A stretch of DNA of 64,000 bases from Streptomyces griseomycini (GTDB lineage: Bacteria; Actinomycetota; Actinomycetes; Streptomycetales; Streptomycetaceae): positions 124,001 to 188,000 of the forward strand of contig NZ_JACHJI010000012.1 of assembly GCF_014203535.1 (NCBI RefSeq). The letters run 5' to 3'. The notes below the pieces were generated by a model. It was not told the DNA's origin. It ran no database searches and saw only the letters and a list, made by a program, of their open reading frames with translations. Position numbers and translations under genes: made by a program. Positions 25,675 through 34,488 of this stretch are shown one piece after another (the first letter of the stretch is position 1; each line of letters starts with the position of its first letter).

Positions 25675-26673
25675 ATGGACAGACGCGGTTTCAACCGGCG
25701 GGTACTGCTGGGCGGCGCGGCCGTCGCGACATCGTTGTCCCTCGCACCCGAGGCCGCGCGTGCCGCCGGACCGGCGAGGACCGCGCCCGCCGGGGGCGAG
25801 GTGAGGCGCATCAAGCTCTACGCCGAGCGGCTGGACGGCGGGCGGATGGGATACGGCCTGGAGAAGGGCAAGGCCTCGATCCCCGGCCCCCTCATCGAGC
25901 TCAACGAGGGCGACACGCTGCACATCGAGTTCGAGAACACCATGGACGTACCCGTGAGCCTGCACGTCCACGGCCTGGACTACGAGATCTCCAGCGACGG
26001 CACCAAGCAGAACAAGAGCGACGTCGAGCCGGGCGGCACCCGCACCTACACCTGGCGCACCCACGCCCCGGGCCGGCGCAAGGACGGCACCTGGCGGGCG
26101 GGCAGCGCCGGCTACTGGCACTACCACGACCACGTGGTCGGCACGGAACACGGCACGGGCGGCATCCGCAACGGCCTGTACGGCCCGGTGATCGTGCGCC
26201 GCAAGGGCGACGTCCTGCCCGACGCGACCCACACGATCGTCTTCAACGACATGACGATCAACAACAGGCCGGCGCACACCGGCCCGGACTTCGAGGCGAC
26301 CGTGGGCGATCGCGTCGAGTTCGTCGTGATCACGCACGGCGAGTTCTACCACACCTTCCACATGCACGGTCACCGCTGGGCCGACAACCGCACCGGCATG
26401 CTCACCGGCCCCGACGACCCGAGCCAGGTCGTCGACAACAAGATCTGCGGCCCGGCGGACTCCTTCGGCTTCCAGGTGATCGCGGGAGAGGGCGTCGGCG
26501 CGGGCGCCTGGATGTACCACTGCCACGTCCAGAGCCACTCCGACATGGGCATGGTCGGCCTGTTCCTGGTCAAGAAGCCGGACGGCACGATCCCGGGCTA
26601 CGACCCGCACGAACACCACCACGGCGCGGACTCCGGGGGACCGTCCGGGGCGGCGGAGGAACACGAGCACTGA
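25675..26673 (+). CDS. Two-domain small laccase (multicopper oxidase)
   Basis: This 332-residue exported oxidase belongs to the trimeric two-domain SLAC/EpoA type of Streptomyces. A Tat signal is visible (RRGFNRRVLLGGAAVATS). All four copper motifs are present: HVHG (His97 and His99), HYHDH (about 149-153), HTFHMHGH and HCHVQSHSDMGM with the type-1 Cys and Met. It reduces O2 to water while oxidising phenols or electron carriers. GGGGAG lies six bases before ATG, and TACGGT (25633-25638) is a candidate -10. Its divergent neighbour pair contains a cupredoxin and a sugar dehydrogenase, potential redox partners. Confidence 0.95.
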   Translation: MDRRGFNRRVLLGGAAVATSLSLAPEAARAAGPARTAPAGGEVRRIKLYAERLDGGRMGYGLEKGKASIPGPLIELNEGDTLHIEFENTMDVPVSLHVHGLDYEISSDGTKQNKSDVEPGGTRTYTWRTHAPGRRKDGTWRAGSAGYWHYHDHVVGTEHGTGGIRNGLYGPVIVRRKGDVLPDATHTIVFNDMTINNRPAHTGPDFEATVGDRVEFVVITHGEFYHTFHMHGHRWADNRTGMLTGPDDPSQVVDNKICGPADSFGFQVIAGEGVGAGAWMYHCHVQSHSDMGMVGLFLVKKPDGTIPGYDPHEHHHGADSGGPSGAAEEHEH

Positions 26674-26706
26674 CGACGCGGGGACGGGCCGCGGACCGAC
26701 GGGGGT

Positions 26707-27394
26707 TCACCCGATGTCGCGGACGGCCCACTCCGTCCGCGGCCCCTCCCGGACGTGGAGGAGAGGTCCCCGGCGGACGACGCGCCGCGGCCCGCCCGAC
26801 CTGCCGCCGTCGCCCGCAGCAGGCGGGCCTCCGCCGGCGGTTCGACGGCGCCGTCACCGAGGTCGCCGAGGACCAGCCGGTCGTGCTCGTCGTCGCAACC
26901 GCCGTACAGCGCGACCCCGCCGCCGTGGACGGCCACGCCCCGCGCGCCTCGGACCGGCGTCGTCCGCGTCCGCACCGGGCGGTTCTCGCCCGTCTCGAGC
27001 AGCGGGAAGTCCGTGTGCGGGTACGCCCGGACGACACGCCGGTCCACGTTGAGCGCGTGGCACTCCGGGAACCAGCCGGCCTCCGGCCGGTGTCCGTACT
27101 GCCACAGGGGCGTTCCCGCCCGGCTCCACCGCCGCGGCCGGGCTCGCTGGGCGGGTCCTGGCAGACACCCTCGTCGAAGTGCCCCGCCCACGGGTCCCCG
27201 GACGCGTCGGTCAGCAGGTGCTCGACGGCGTCGCCCACGGCGAAGGCCGCGGAGGGCGGACCCGGTGCGTCGAACACCTGCACCCGGCCGGCGCCTTCGC
27301 GGCCGAAGGCGTCGACGGTGCCGTCCCGGACGGTGCGGCCGTGGTACGCGTCGGGAAGGCGTGCGCACGACGTGAGGCGGCGGTCAGCGGTCAC
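26707..27394 (-). pseudogene. Frameshifted gene of unknown function (segments in three frames)
   Basis: The N-terminal segment starts at GTG 27394 (VTADRRLTSCARLPDAYHG), with GAGGAG five bases upstream, and reads well for about 90 residues (GHFDEGVCQDP). The sense then continues in a second frame (WQYGHRPEAGWFPECHALNVDRR through EPPAEARLLRA). It finishes in the third (RRVVRRGPLLHVREGPRTEW, then AVRDIG and stop at 26707). At least two indels are needed to join these segments. The whole length, 688 bases, is not a multiple of three. The family is a beta-propeller-like hypothetical I cannot name. Recent inactivation or assembly errors are both possible. Confidence 0.75.
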
Positions 27395-27497
27395 GGGCAC
27401 TCCTCGTGGTCATCCGGCGGTCCTCGGAGAAGCCCGCGGCCGGCGCGAGCGGATTCCAGGGCTCGGCAAACGGTCCGCAGGGGCCGGCCGCGGGGAG

Positions 27498-27511
27498 CGA
27501 GAGCGCTCTCG
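27498..27511. promoter_or_regulatory. LacI-family operator palindrome
   Basis: CGAGAGCGCTCTCG is a perfect 14-bp palindrome with the central GCGC typical of LacI/CebR-type operators in Streptomyces. It lies 56 bases upstream of the lacI-type gene and on the promoter side of the divergent pseudogene. Confidence 0.72.
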
Positions 27512-27566
27512 TCCCCCGCGCGCCCGGGGCTATCCTGTCCCGTAGCCGCAGGTGAGGAGCCCCGAC

Positions 27567-28607
27567 GTGACCGAGACAGTGCCGCGCCCCACGCTGGAGG
27601 CCGTGGCCGCGCGGGCCGGGGTCTCGCGGGCCACCGTCTCCCGCGTGGTCAACGGTGCCGACGGGGTCAGGGAACCCCTGGCCGAGCGGGTCAGACGGGC
27701 CGTGGAGGAACTCGGGTACGTGCCCAACCAGGCCGCCCGCAGCCTGGTGACCAAGCGGCACGACGCCATCGCCGTGGTCGTCGCCGAGCCGGAGACCCGC
27801 GTCTTCGCCGACCCCTTCTTCGCCCGTCAGCTGCGCGGCATCAGCAAGGAGCTGACGGCCCACGACAACCAGCTCGTGCTGCTGCTCACCGAGGGCCGCG
27901 ACGACCACGCCCGCGTCGCCCGCTACCTGGCCGGCGGCCATGTCGACGGAGCGCTGGTGTTCTCGCTGCACCTCGACGACCCGCTGCCCGAGCTCATCCA
28001 GCGCGCGGGCGTGCCGACGGTGTTCGGCGGCCGGCCCGACTGGAGCGGCGGCAAGAACGGCGTCGTCTACGTCGACAGCGACAACCGGGGCGGCGCCCGG
28101 GACGCCGTGCGGCACCTGCTCGGCCTCGGCCGCAGCCGCGTCGCGCACATCACCGGCGCCCTCGACCAGACCTCCGCGGTGGACCGGCTCGACGGGTTCC
28201 GGGACGTCATGGTCGACGCCGACCCGCGCCTGGTCGTCGAGGGCGACTTCACCCCGGCCGCGGGCGAGCGGGCGATGCGGGAACTCCTCGACCGCTGCCC
28301 CGGCCTGGACGCGGTGTTCGCCGCCAACGACCTCACGGCGGCGGGTGCCCTGCGGGTGCTGCGCGAGCACGGACGGAGGGTGCCGGACGACGTGGCGGTC
28401 GTCGGCTTCGACGACATGCTGCCGATCGCCGAGCAGACCGACCCGCCGCTCACCACGGTCCGCCAGGACATCGAGGAGATGGGCCGCCTGATGGCCCGCC
28501 TCCTCCTGCGCGGCCTCGACCGCACCGCGGACGCGCCGGAGAACGTGGGCGGCACCCCCTCCAGCGTGATCCTGCCGACGACCCTGGTGCGGCGCGCCTC
28601 CGCCTGA
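27567..28607 (+). CDS. LacI-family transcriptional regulator
   Basis: This 346-residue regulator has the LacI HTH and hinge (TLEAVAARAGVSRATVSRVVNG and VPNQAARSLVTKR), then a periplasmic-binding-protein-like sugar domain ending in VGFDDMLPIAEQTDPPLTTVRQ. GAGGAG lies seven bases before GTG 27567, which sets this start over GTG 27552. The palindrome at 27498-27511 is the likely autoregulatory operator. No sugar transport or hydrolase gene sits beside it. Its original target may be the decayed divergent gene or lie elsewhere. Confidence 0.9.
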   Translation: MTETVPRPTLEAVAARAGVSRATVSRVVNGADGVREPLAERVRRAVEELGYVPNQAARSLVTKRHDAIAVVVAEPETRVFADPFFARQLRGISKELTAHDNQLVLLLTEGRDDHARVARYLAGGHVDGALVFSLHLDDPLPELIQRAGVPTVFGGRPDWSGGKNGVVYVDSDNRGGARDAVRHLLGLGRSRVAHITGALDQTSAVDRLDGFRDVMVDADPRLVVEGDFTPAAGERAMRELLDRCPGLDAVFAANDLTAAGALRVLREHGRRVPDDVAVVGFDDMLPIAEQTDPPLTTVRQDIEEMGRLMARLLLRGLDRTADAPENVGGTPSSVILPTTLVRRASA

Positions 28608-28750
28608 GCTCCGGTGCGGCGCGCCCGCACGGCCGGGTCCGTGCCGCCCCGGCCGGACACGCCCGTCCGCGTGCTCCGACGGCGGATCGCCGACGGACGG
28701 TGCAAGACTCGGCGGAGCAGTCGACGGGACCCTTCGCAGGAGGAGGCACC

Positions 28751-29545
28751 ATGCTCACCACCCGCTTCGTCGACGGCGCCCCGAACTGGATCGACGTCGG
28801 CACTCCCGACGTCGGGGCTGCCACGTCCTTCTACGGCGGCCTCTTCGGCTGGGAGTACCGGTCGGCGGGGCCCGACGCCGGCGGCTACGGCTTCTTCCGG
28901 CTGGCCGGCCGGATCGTCGCGGGTGCGACGCGGACCACGCCGGAGCAGGGGCCGCCCGCGTGGACCGTCTACTTCCGGAGCCCCGACGCGCAGGCCACGG
29001 CGCAGGCCGTCCGGCGGGCCCGGGGCAGTGTGCCCACGCCGCCCGTGGAGGTGGGGGACCAGGGCAGGACGGCGATCCTCGCCGACCAGACGGGCGTCCC
29101 CTTCGGCATCTGGGAACCCGCCCTGCGCGAGGGCGTCGAGGCCGCCGGCGAGGTCGGCTCGCTGTGCTGGGTCGAGCTGTACACCCCGGACATCGCCCGG
29201 GCCGCCGCCTTCTACCACTCGGTCCTCGGCTGGGAGTCCTCGGCGGTGACCTTCCCCGGCGGCGTCTACACCTCCGTCAACCCCGCCGGGAGCGGGGAGG
29301 AAGGCTTCTTCGGCGGCCTGGTGCCCCTGGCCGACGATCCCACGGAGGCGGAGTCCGGACAGCCGTACTGGCTGCCCTACATCGGGGTGGACGACCCGGA
29401 CGCCGCCGTCGCCCGGGCCGTCGAACTGGGCGGCCGGGTCCGGATGCCCGCCACCTCCCTCGCCGGGGTCGGCCGTCTGGCCCGCCTCGAGGACCCGTAC
29501 GGCGCGCGTTTCGCCGTCCTCAAGGGCGACCCGCGGCAGACCTGA
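28751..29545 (+). CDS. VOC-family protein with two glyoxalase-like domains
   Basis: This 264-residue protein has two vicinal-oxygen-chelate domains: residues 10-120 (PNWIDVGTPDVGAATSFYGGLFGW) and 140-260 (CWVELYTPDIARAAAFYHSVLGW). It is of the type often annotated as hydroxylase or bleomycin-resistance-like. GGAGGAGG precedes the ATG. The substrate cannot be told. It stands alone between lacI and the WhiB-like gene. Confidence 0.85.
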   Translation: MLTTRFVDGAPNWIDVGTPDVGAATSFYGGLFGWEYRSAGPDAGGYGFFRLAGRIVAGATRTTPEQGPPAWTVYFRSPDAQATAQAVRRARGSVPTPPVEVGDQGRTAILADQTGVPFGIWEPALREGVEAAGEVGSLCWVELYTPDIARAAAFYHSVLGWESSAVTFPGGVYTSVNPAGSGEEGFFGGLVPLADDPTEAESGQPYWLPYIGVDDPDAAVARAVELGGRVRMPATSLAGVGRLARLEDPYGARFAVLKGDPRQT

Positions 29546-29618
29546 CGCCCGACCGGAGTCCGGCGGTCCCTCCGCGCGCCGCCGTGTGTCTCCCGCCCGG
29601 GCGACGCCATCATCGTGC

Positions 29619-29640
29619 GGACACGGACACGGACACGGAC
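29619..29640. repeat. GGACAC hexanucleotide short tandem repeat
   Basis: There are three full copies and one partial copy of GGACAC, about 70 bases upstream of the WhiB-like gene. It is a possible slippage site and its function is unknown. Confidence 0.6.
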
Positions 29641-29708
29641 GAACGGCGGCGGGCCGCGTTGATGCCGCGTTGATCGAACGTTTTCCGCCGCCCGGCACGC
29701 TCTCGGCC

Positions 29709-29954
29709 ATGCACATCGAAACGTTTCCGTCGCCCGACCTCACCTGGCAGGAGCAGGCGCTGTGCGCGCAGACCGGGGGAGACTTCTTCTTCCCCGAGCC
29801 GGGCAGTTCGGTCCGTGAGGCCAAACGGATCTGCGGTCTGTGCCCCATCCGCGCCGCCTGCCTCGACTACGCCATGGCCCACGACATGCGCTTCGGCGTC
29901 TGGGGCGGCCTGTCGGAGAAGGAGCGGCTGGAGCTGCGGAGAGCGGGCCGCTGA
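29709..29954 (+). CDS. WhiB-like iron-sulphur regulator
   Basis: This 81-residue Wbl protein has the four cluster-ligating cysteines Cys19, Cys42, Cys45 and Cys51 (spacing C-x22-C-x2-C-x5-C). The GVWGG turn is at 63-67, followed by a basic tail (EKERLELRRAGR). Wbl proteins bind a 4Fe-4S cluster and modify sigma-factor activity in development or stress. No strong Shine-Dalgarno is visible before the ATG. Which Wbl paralogue this is cannot be decided from the sequence alone. Confidence 0.93.
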   Translation: MHIETFPSPDLTWQEQALCAQTGGDFFFPEPGSSVREAKRICGLCPIRAACLDYAMAHDMRFGVWGGLSEKERLELRRAGR

Positions 29955-29993
29955 GGGCCGGCCACCGGGAGGAGGTCCCCCGGTGGCCGGCCC
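29955..29993. terminator. Bidirectional terminator hairpin
   Basis: The arms 29955-29969 and 29979-29993 form a perfect 15-bp stem (GGGCCGGCCACCGGG) with a nine-base loop, immediately after the WhiB-like stop. The convergent desaturase ends at 30022. Confidence 0.85.
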
Positions 29994-30021
29994 GACGGCG
30001 CCGGTGGCCTGCGGGCCGGTC

Positions 30022-30996
30022 TCAGCCGGCCGCGCGTGCCGCCATGCGGGCCTTGCGGGCCGCCAGCTTCTCGTCGAACTTCCGCGCCTCCGAGTCCAGG
30101 CCGCCCATGAACACGCCGAGTTCCTCCTGGGCCTTGCGGCCCTCGGGGCCGAGGCCGTCGATCTCCATGATCTTCAGGAAGCGGAGCACCGGCTGGAGCA
30201 CGTCGTCGTGGTGGATGCGCAGGTTGTAGACCTCGCCGATGGCCATCTGGGCGGCGGCCCGTTCGAAGCCGGGGATGCCGTGGCCGGGCATCCGGAAGTT
30301 CACGACGACGTCGCGCACCGCCTGCATCGTCAGGTCGGGGGCGAGTTCGAAGGCCGCCCTCAGGAGGTTGCGGTAGAAGACCATGTGCAGGTTCTCGTCG
30401 GTCGCGATGCGGGCCAGCATGCGGTCGCAGACCGGGTCGCCGGACTGGTGGCCGGTGTTGCGGTGCGAGATGCGGGTGGCCAGCTCCTGGAAGGCGACGT
30501 AGGCGACCGAGTGCAGCATCGAGTGCCGGTTGTCCGACTCGAAGCCCTCGCTCATGTGCGCCATGCGGAACTGCTCCAGCTTGTCCGGGTCCACCGCCCG
30601 CGAGGCGAGCAGGTAGTCCCGCATCACGATGCCGTGCCGGCCCTCCTCGGCGGTCCAGCGGTGCACCCAGGTGCCCCAGGCGCCGTCCCGGCCGAACAGC
30701 GTGGCGATCTCGTGGTGGTAGCTCGGGAGGTTGTCCTCGGTCAGCAGGTTCACCACCAGCGCGATCCGGCCGACCTCGGTGACCTTCGACTGCTCCTTGT
30801 CCCAGGCCTCGCCGTCCTCGAAGAAGCCGGGGAAGTTGCGGCCGTCGCTCCACGGCACGTACTCGTGCGGCATCCAGTCCTTGGCGACCTTCAGGTGCCG
30901 GTCGAGTTCCTTCTCGACCACTTCCTCCAGCGCGTACAACAGCCGTGCGTCGGTCCAGACGGACGGGCTGCCGAGGTGAGGGGAAGTGAGCGTCAC
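30022..30996 (-). CDS. Acyl-ACP desaturase (soluble, ferritin-like)
   Basis: This 324-residue soluble di-iron fatty-acyl-ACP desaturase has the two iron-binding motifs AEEGRH and DENLH, plus the flanking WTAEEGRHGIVMRDYLL context. It is expected to introduce a double bond into membrane fatty acids. It starts at GTG 30996. Its upstream region contains a 15-bp tandem repeat array that probably binds a regulator of membrane lipid composition. It converges with the WhiB-like gene. Confidence 0.92.
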   Translation of the reverse strand: MTLTSPHLGSPSVWTDARLLYALEEVVEKELDRHLKVAKDWMPHEYVPWSDGRNFPGFFEDGEAWDKEQSKVTEVGRIALVVNLLTEDNLPSYHHEIATLFGRDGAWGTWVHRWTAEEGRHGIVMRDYLLASRAVDPDKLEQFRMAHMSEGFESDNRHSMLHSVAYVAFQELATRISHRNTGHQSGDPVCDRMLARIATDENLHMVFYRNLLRAAFELAPDLTMQAVRDVVVNFRMPGHGIPGFERAAAQMAIGEVYNLRIHHDDVLQPVLRFLKIMEIDGLGPEGRKAQEELGVFMGGLDSEARKFDEKLAARKARMAARAAG

Positions 30997-31054
30997 GGGA
31001 ACTCCAGGGGACGGTGCGGGGTACGACTGGACCGGCGAGCGGTGCCGGAACCTA

Positions 31055-31099
31055 CGGAATCGTAGGCTACGAAGCCGTAGGTTACGTAGCCGTAGGTTA
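31055..31099. repeat. Three tandem 15-bp units upstream of the desaturase (operator-like)
   Basis: Reading toward the desaturase, the three units are TAACCTACGGCTACG (31099-31085), TAACCTACGGCTTCG (31084-31070) and TAGCCTACGATTCCG (31069-31055), followed by TAGG. Each contains CCTACG, and some copies form short dyads with CGTAGG (31051-31066). The regular phase and the position 59-103 bases before the GTG suggest cooperative repressor or activator binding. Confidence 0.8.
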
Positions 31100-31208
31100 A
31101 GAACGCCGTAAAGATCGCTGATCAGGCCGTATGGTCACGGAGGTTTCCCCCGCGCGGACGGGTCCGGAACCGCAGGTCCATGAGGCGTGCGGTCGACGGG
31201 GACGCGGG

Positions 31209-31985
31209 TCAGGTGTACAGATCCCGCAGCCGCACCGAGAGGCAGGTCACACAGCCCTCGAGCTTCTCGAACTCGCCGATGTCCGCCAGGACCGGCTCGT
31301 AGCCGAGGTCCGCGAACAGCTCCGCGGTCCTCGGCGCGCTCGCCGCCATCAGCAGCTTGTCCCCGCCGAGCAGCACCACGTGCGCCCCGGACCCCTCCGG
31401 CACCGGCAGGAAGCGGGGGAACAGCGACGGCGCGTCCGTGTTCGGGACGCGCCCGACGACCGTCCCGTCCGGCAGCGCCGTGACCGCCGACTTCAGGTGC
31501 AGCACCTCGGTGACCGGCACGGCGACCACCCGTGCGCCCAGCGGCTCGAACGCGGCCCGCACCTGCTGGACCCCGGCCGCGTTGGTGCGCCCGCCGCGGC
31601 CCACGTACACGGTGTCGCCGATCTTGAGCACGTCTCCGCCGTCCAGCGTGCCCGGCTCCCAGACCCAGTTCACCGAGCAGCCCAGGGACGCCACGGCCTC
31701 CTCGACGCCGGCGGTCTCGTCGCGCCGGGACTCGGCCCCGGACCGGGCGATCAGCGCCACGTTCCGGTACATCACCACCGTGTCCTCGACGAACACCGAG
31801 GCCGGGCAGTCGTCGGCCGGGGCCACCTCGATCGTCTCCCAGCCGTGGGTGCGCAGCGCCTCCACGTACGCCTCCCACTGCTCCACCGCCCGGCCGACGT
31901 CCACCCCCTCCCGCTCGACGGGCGTCACCAGCCCTTCGGCCAGACGGGGGCTGGGGCGGCGGACCAGGGCCTTCTTGCTGGGCAC
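31209..31985 (-). CDS. Dimethylarginine dimethylaminohydrolase-like amidinotransferase-family enzyme
   Basis: This 258-residue member of the guanidino-group-modifying superfamily hydrolyses dimethylarginine (or arginine-like compounds) to citrulline. Expected elements are PSKKALVRRPSPRLAEG, SVFVEDTVVM (acidic substrate contacts), the catalytic-His segment EVLHLKSAVTAL and the C-terminal catalytic Cys in EGCVTCLSVRL. Two Cys lie three residues apart, and the second is probably the nucleophile. It starts at GTG 31985 with GGAG eight bases upstream. Arginine deiminase-like activity is an alternative. Confidence 0.87.
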   Translation of the reverse strand: MPSKKALVRRPSPRLAEGLVTPVEREGVDVGRAVEQWEAYVEALRTHGWETIEVAPADDCPASVFVEDTVVMYRNVALIARSGAESRRDETAGVEEAVASLGCSVNWVWEPGTLDGGDVLKIGDTVYVGRGGRTNAAGVQQVRAAFEPLGARVVAVPVTEVLHLKSAVTALPDGTVVGRVPNTDAPSLFPRFLPVPEGSGAHVVLLGGDKLLMAASAPRTAELFADLGYEPVLADIGEFEKLEGCVTCLSVRLRDLYT

Positions 31986-32189
31986 GAGAGTGACTCCGTA
32001 TCGGACGGGACGTGTCGGTACCGCGCCGGGGGCCTCCCGAGGGAGGGCCGGGACTCCCTCGGCCGTCGGCGGACCATCATGCAGGGCGAACCGGGACGGG
32101 ACCACCCCTGGCGGCGATGGGGTGTGTCCATGGGTGACGGACCCCGGCGGCCCGCGGCCGCCGACCCGCGCCCGCGGCGGGCCCCCGTG

Positions 32190-34478
32190 TCACCGTCCCC
32201 GCACCGCCCGCCGCAGGTGCTCCCCGGTGAACGACTCCCGGGCGGCCAGCAGCCGCTCCGGAGTCCCCTCGAAGACCACCCGTCCGCCGTTCCGTCCGCC
32301 GTCCGGGCCGAGGTCGATCACCCAGTCGGCGCGGGCGATCACGTCCAGGTTGTGCTCGACCACGACGACCGTGTTGCCCGCGTCCACGAGCCGGTCCAGG
32401 AGGGCGACGAGGCCGTCCACGTCCGCCATGTGCAGCCCGGTGGTCGGTTCGTCCAGCACGTACACCACGCCCTTGCGGTGCAGCCGGGTGGCCAGCTTGA
32501 TGCGCTGTCGTTCGCCGCCGGACAGCGTGGACAGCGGCTGCCCGAGGGTGAGGTACGTCAGGCCGACGTCCCGCAGGGCGCGCAGCCGACGGCGTACGCC
32601 CGCGTCGCCGAAGAAGTCCAGCGCCTCGTCGGCCGTCATCCCCAGGACGTCGGCGATCGAGCGGCCGCCGACGGTCAGCCGCAGCACCTCGTCCTTGAAG
32701 CGCCGACCCGCGCAGTCGGGACAGGTCGTCGTCACCGGGTCCATGAAGGCCAGGTCGGTGTACATGATCCCGCGGCCCTCGCAGGTCGCGCAGGCGCCGG
32801 CGGAGTTGAAGCTGAACAGCCCCGCGTCCCGCCCCGTCTCCCGCGCGAAGATCTTCCGCACCGTGTCCATGATCCCGAGATACGTCGCCGGGGTGGACCG
32901 CGCGGAGATCCCGATGGACGACTGGTCGACGACCACCGCGTCGGCGTGGGCGGCGGTGAACTCGGCGACCAGCGTGCTCTTGCCGGACCCGGCGACCCCG
33001 GTCACCGCGGTCAGCACCCCGGTCGGGAACCGCACGGTGACGTCGCGCAGGTTGTGCCGGTCGGCGCCCTTCACCCACAGCTCGCCGGTCGCCTCCCGCA
33101 CCCGGTCCTTGACCGCCGTGCGCCGGCCCAGGCACCGTCCGGTCAGGGTGCCCGAGGCGGCCAGTTCGGCCGGCGTCCCCTCGAACACCACCCGGCCGCC
33201 CCCGGCTCCCGCACCGGGGCCCATGTCGACGACGTGGTCGGCCAGCGCGATGACGTCGGGGTCGTGCTCGACGACCAGCACGGTGTTCCCCTTGTCCCGC
33301 AGCCGCAGCAGCAGTTCGCCGAGGCGGTGCACGTCGCGCGGGTGCAGTCCGACGCTGGGCTCGTCGAAGACGTACGTCATCCCGGTCAGGCTGGACCCCA
33401 GGTGCCGCACCGTCTTCAGCCGCTGGCCCTCGCCGCCGGAGAGGGTGGACGTCTCCCGGTCGAGGCTGAGGTAGCCGAGGCCGATCGTCTCGATCCGCTC
33501 CAGCGCGGCGACGGCGGCCCCAGCGATCGGCCGGGCGACCGGGTCGTCGATCTCCCGCAGCACGGCGATGAGGTCGGTGACCTGCATCCGGGTGCAGTCG
33601 GCGATGGACAGCCCGTTGACGCGCGTCGCCAGCGCCGCCTCGTTCAGCCGGGCGCCCCGGCAGGCCGGGCAGACGCCCTCGGCCAGGAACTCCCGCACCA
33701 TGTCGCGGGTCTTCTGGCTCATCGCCGCCAGGTCCCGCTTCAGGTACAGCCGTTCGAACCGGTCGGCGAGCCCCTCGTACTCGGTGGTCCAGGTGCCGCC
33801 CGTGCCGTTCACGGTGACCTTGCTGCCGGGACGCCCGCGCATCAGGAACTCCCGCTCGGCCGCGGTGAACTCGCGCACCGGCTTGTGCGGGTCGAGCTCG
33901 TCGCTGTTCGTGTACGCCTGCCCCTGCCACGTCCCCGCGGCGAACGGCGGGAAGCGGACCGCCCCCTCGGCGAGGGAGCGGTCCGCGTCGAGGATGCGGT
34001 CCCAGTCCGGTCGCACGGTCCGGCCCAGCCCGTCGCACGCGGGGCACATGCCCGACGGGTCGTTGAACGAGTACGCCGTCGCCGGCCCGGCGCTCGGCGT
34101 GCCGTGCCGGGAGAACAGCACCCGGATCACCGCGTACACGTCCGTCATCGTGCCGACCGTCGACCGGGAGTGGCCGCCGACGGGCCGCTGGTCGACGACG
34201 ATCGCGGGGGTGAGGTCCTCCAGGGCGTCCGCGTGCGGCCGTTCGTACTTGGGCAGCCGGTTGCGGACGAACCAGGTGTACGTCTCGTTCAGCTGCCGCT
34301 GCGACTCGACCGCGATCGTGTCGAAGACGACCGACGACTTCCCCGATCCCGAAACGCCGGTGAACACGGTCAGCCGGCCCTTCGGGATGCGGAGCGTGAC
34401 GTCCTTGAGGTTGTTCTCCCGGGCCCCGGTGAGGGTGATGAACGCGCTGGGTTCGCTCGTCTGGCTCGTCTGGCTCAT
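32190..34478 (-). CDS. UvrA-like ABC ATPase (short paralogue, drug-resistance type)
   Basis: This 762-residue protein has two ABC modules: Walker A GVSGSGKSS and GVAGSGKST, signatures LSGGEGQR and LSGGERQR, and zinc-knuckle CPACDG/CPACRG/CATCEG/CPDCAG pairs. It is about 190 residues shorter than housekeeping UvrA and so lacks UvrB-binding and insertion regions. This is the class of UvrA paralogues linked to resistance to DNA-binding drugs (DrrC-like). It starts ten bases after the ABC-F stop and is surely its operon partner. The first residues (MSQTSQTSEP) are a short repeat. Confidence 0.9.
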   Translation of the reverse strand: MSQTSQTSEPSAFITLTGARENNLKDVTLRIPKGRLTVFTGVSGSGKSSVVFDTIAVESQRQLNETYTWFVRNRLPKYERPHADALEDLTPAIVVDQRPVGGHSRSTVGTMTDVYAVIRVLFSRHGTPSAGPATAYSFNDPSGMCPACDGLGRTVRPDWDRILDADRSLAEGAVRFPPFAAGTWQGQAYTNSDELDPHKPVREFTAAEREFLMRGRPGSKVTVNGTGGTWTTEYEGLADRFERLYLKRDLAAMSQKTRDMVREFLAEGVCPACRGARLNEAALATRVNGLSIADCTRMQVTDLIAVLREIDDPVARPIAGAAVAALERIETIGLGYLSLDRETSTLSGGEGQRLKTVRHLGSSLTGMTYVFDEPSVGLHPRDVHRLGELLLRLRDKGNTVLVVEHDPDVIALADHVVDMGPGAGAGGGRVVFEGTPAELAASGTLTGRCLGRRTAVKDRVREATGELWVKGADRHNLRDVTVRFPTGVLTAVTGVAGSGKSTLVAEFTAAHADAVVVDQSSIGISARSTPATYLGIMDTVRKIFARETGRDAGLFSFNSAGACATCEGRGIMYTDLAFMDPVTTTCPDCAGRRFKDEVLRLTVGGRSIADVLGMTADEALDFFGDAGVRRRLRALRDVGLTYLTLGQPLSTLSGGERQRIKLATRLHRKGVVYVLDEPTTGLHMADVDGLVALLDRLVDAGNTVVVVEHNLDVIARADWVIDLGPDGGRNGGRVVFEGTPERLLAARESFTGEHLRRAVRGR

Positions 34479-34488
34479 GCCGCCGACG

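Noticed and set aside
31055..31099. Tandem 15-bp units as a CRISPR or origin iteron array
   Set aside because: There are no spacers of constant length, no cas or rep genes, and only three units; the place upstream of a gene fits an operator.
32190..34478. Housekeeping UvrA excinuclease
   Set aside because: It is about 190 residues short, lacks UvrB-binding regions, and is in operon with an ABC-F gene.
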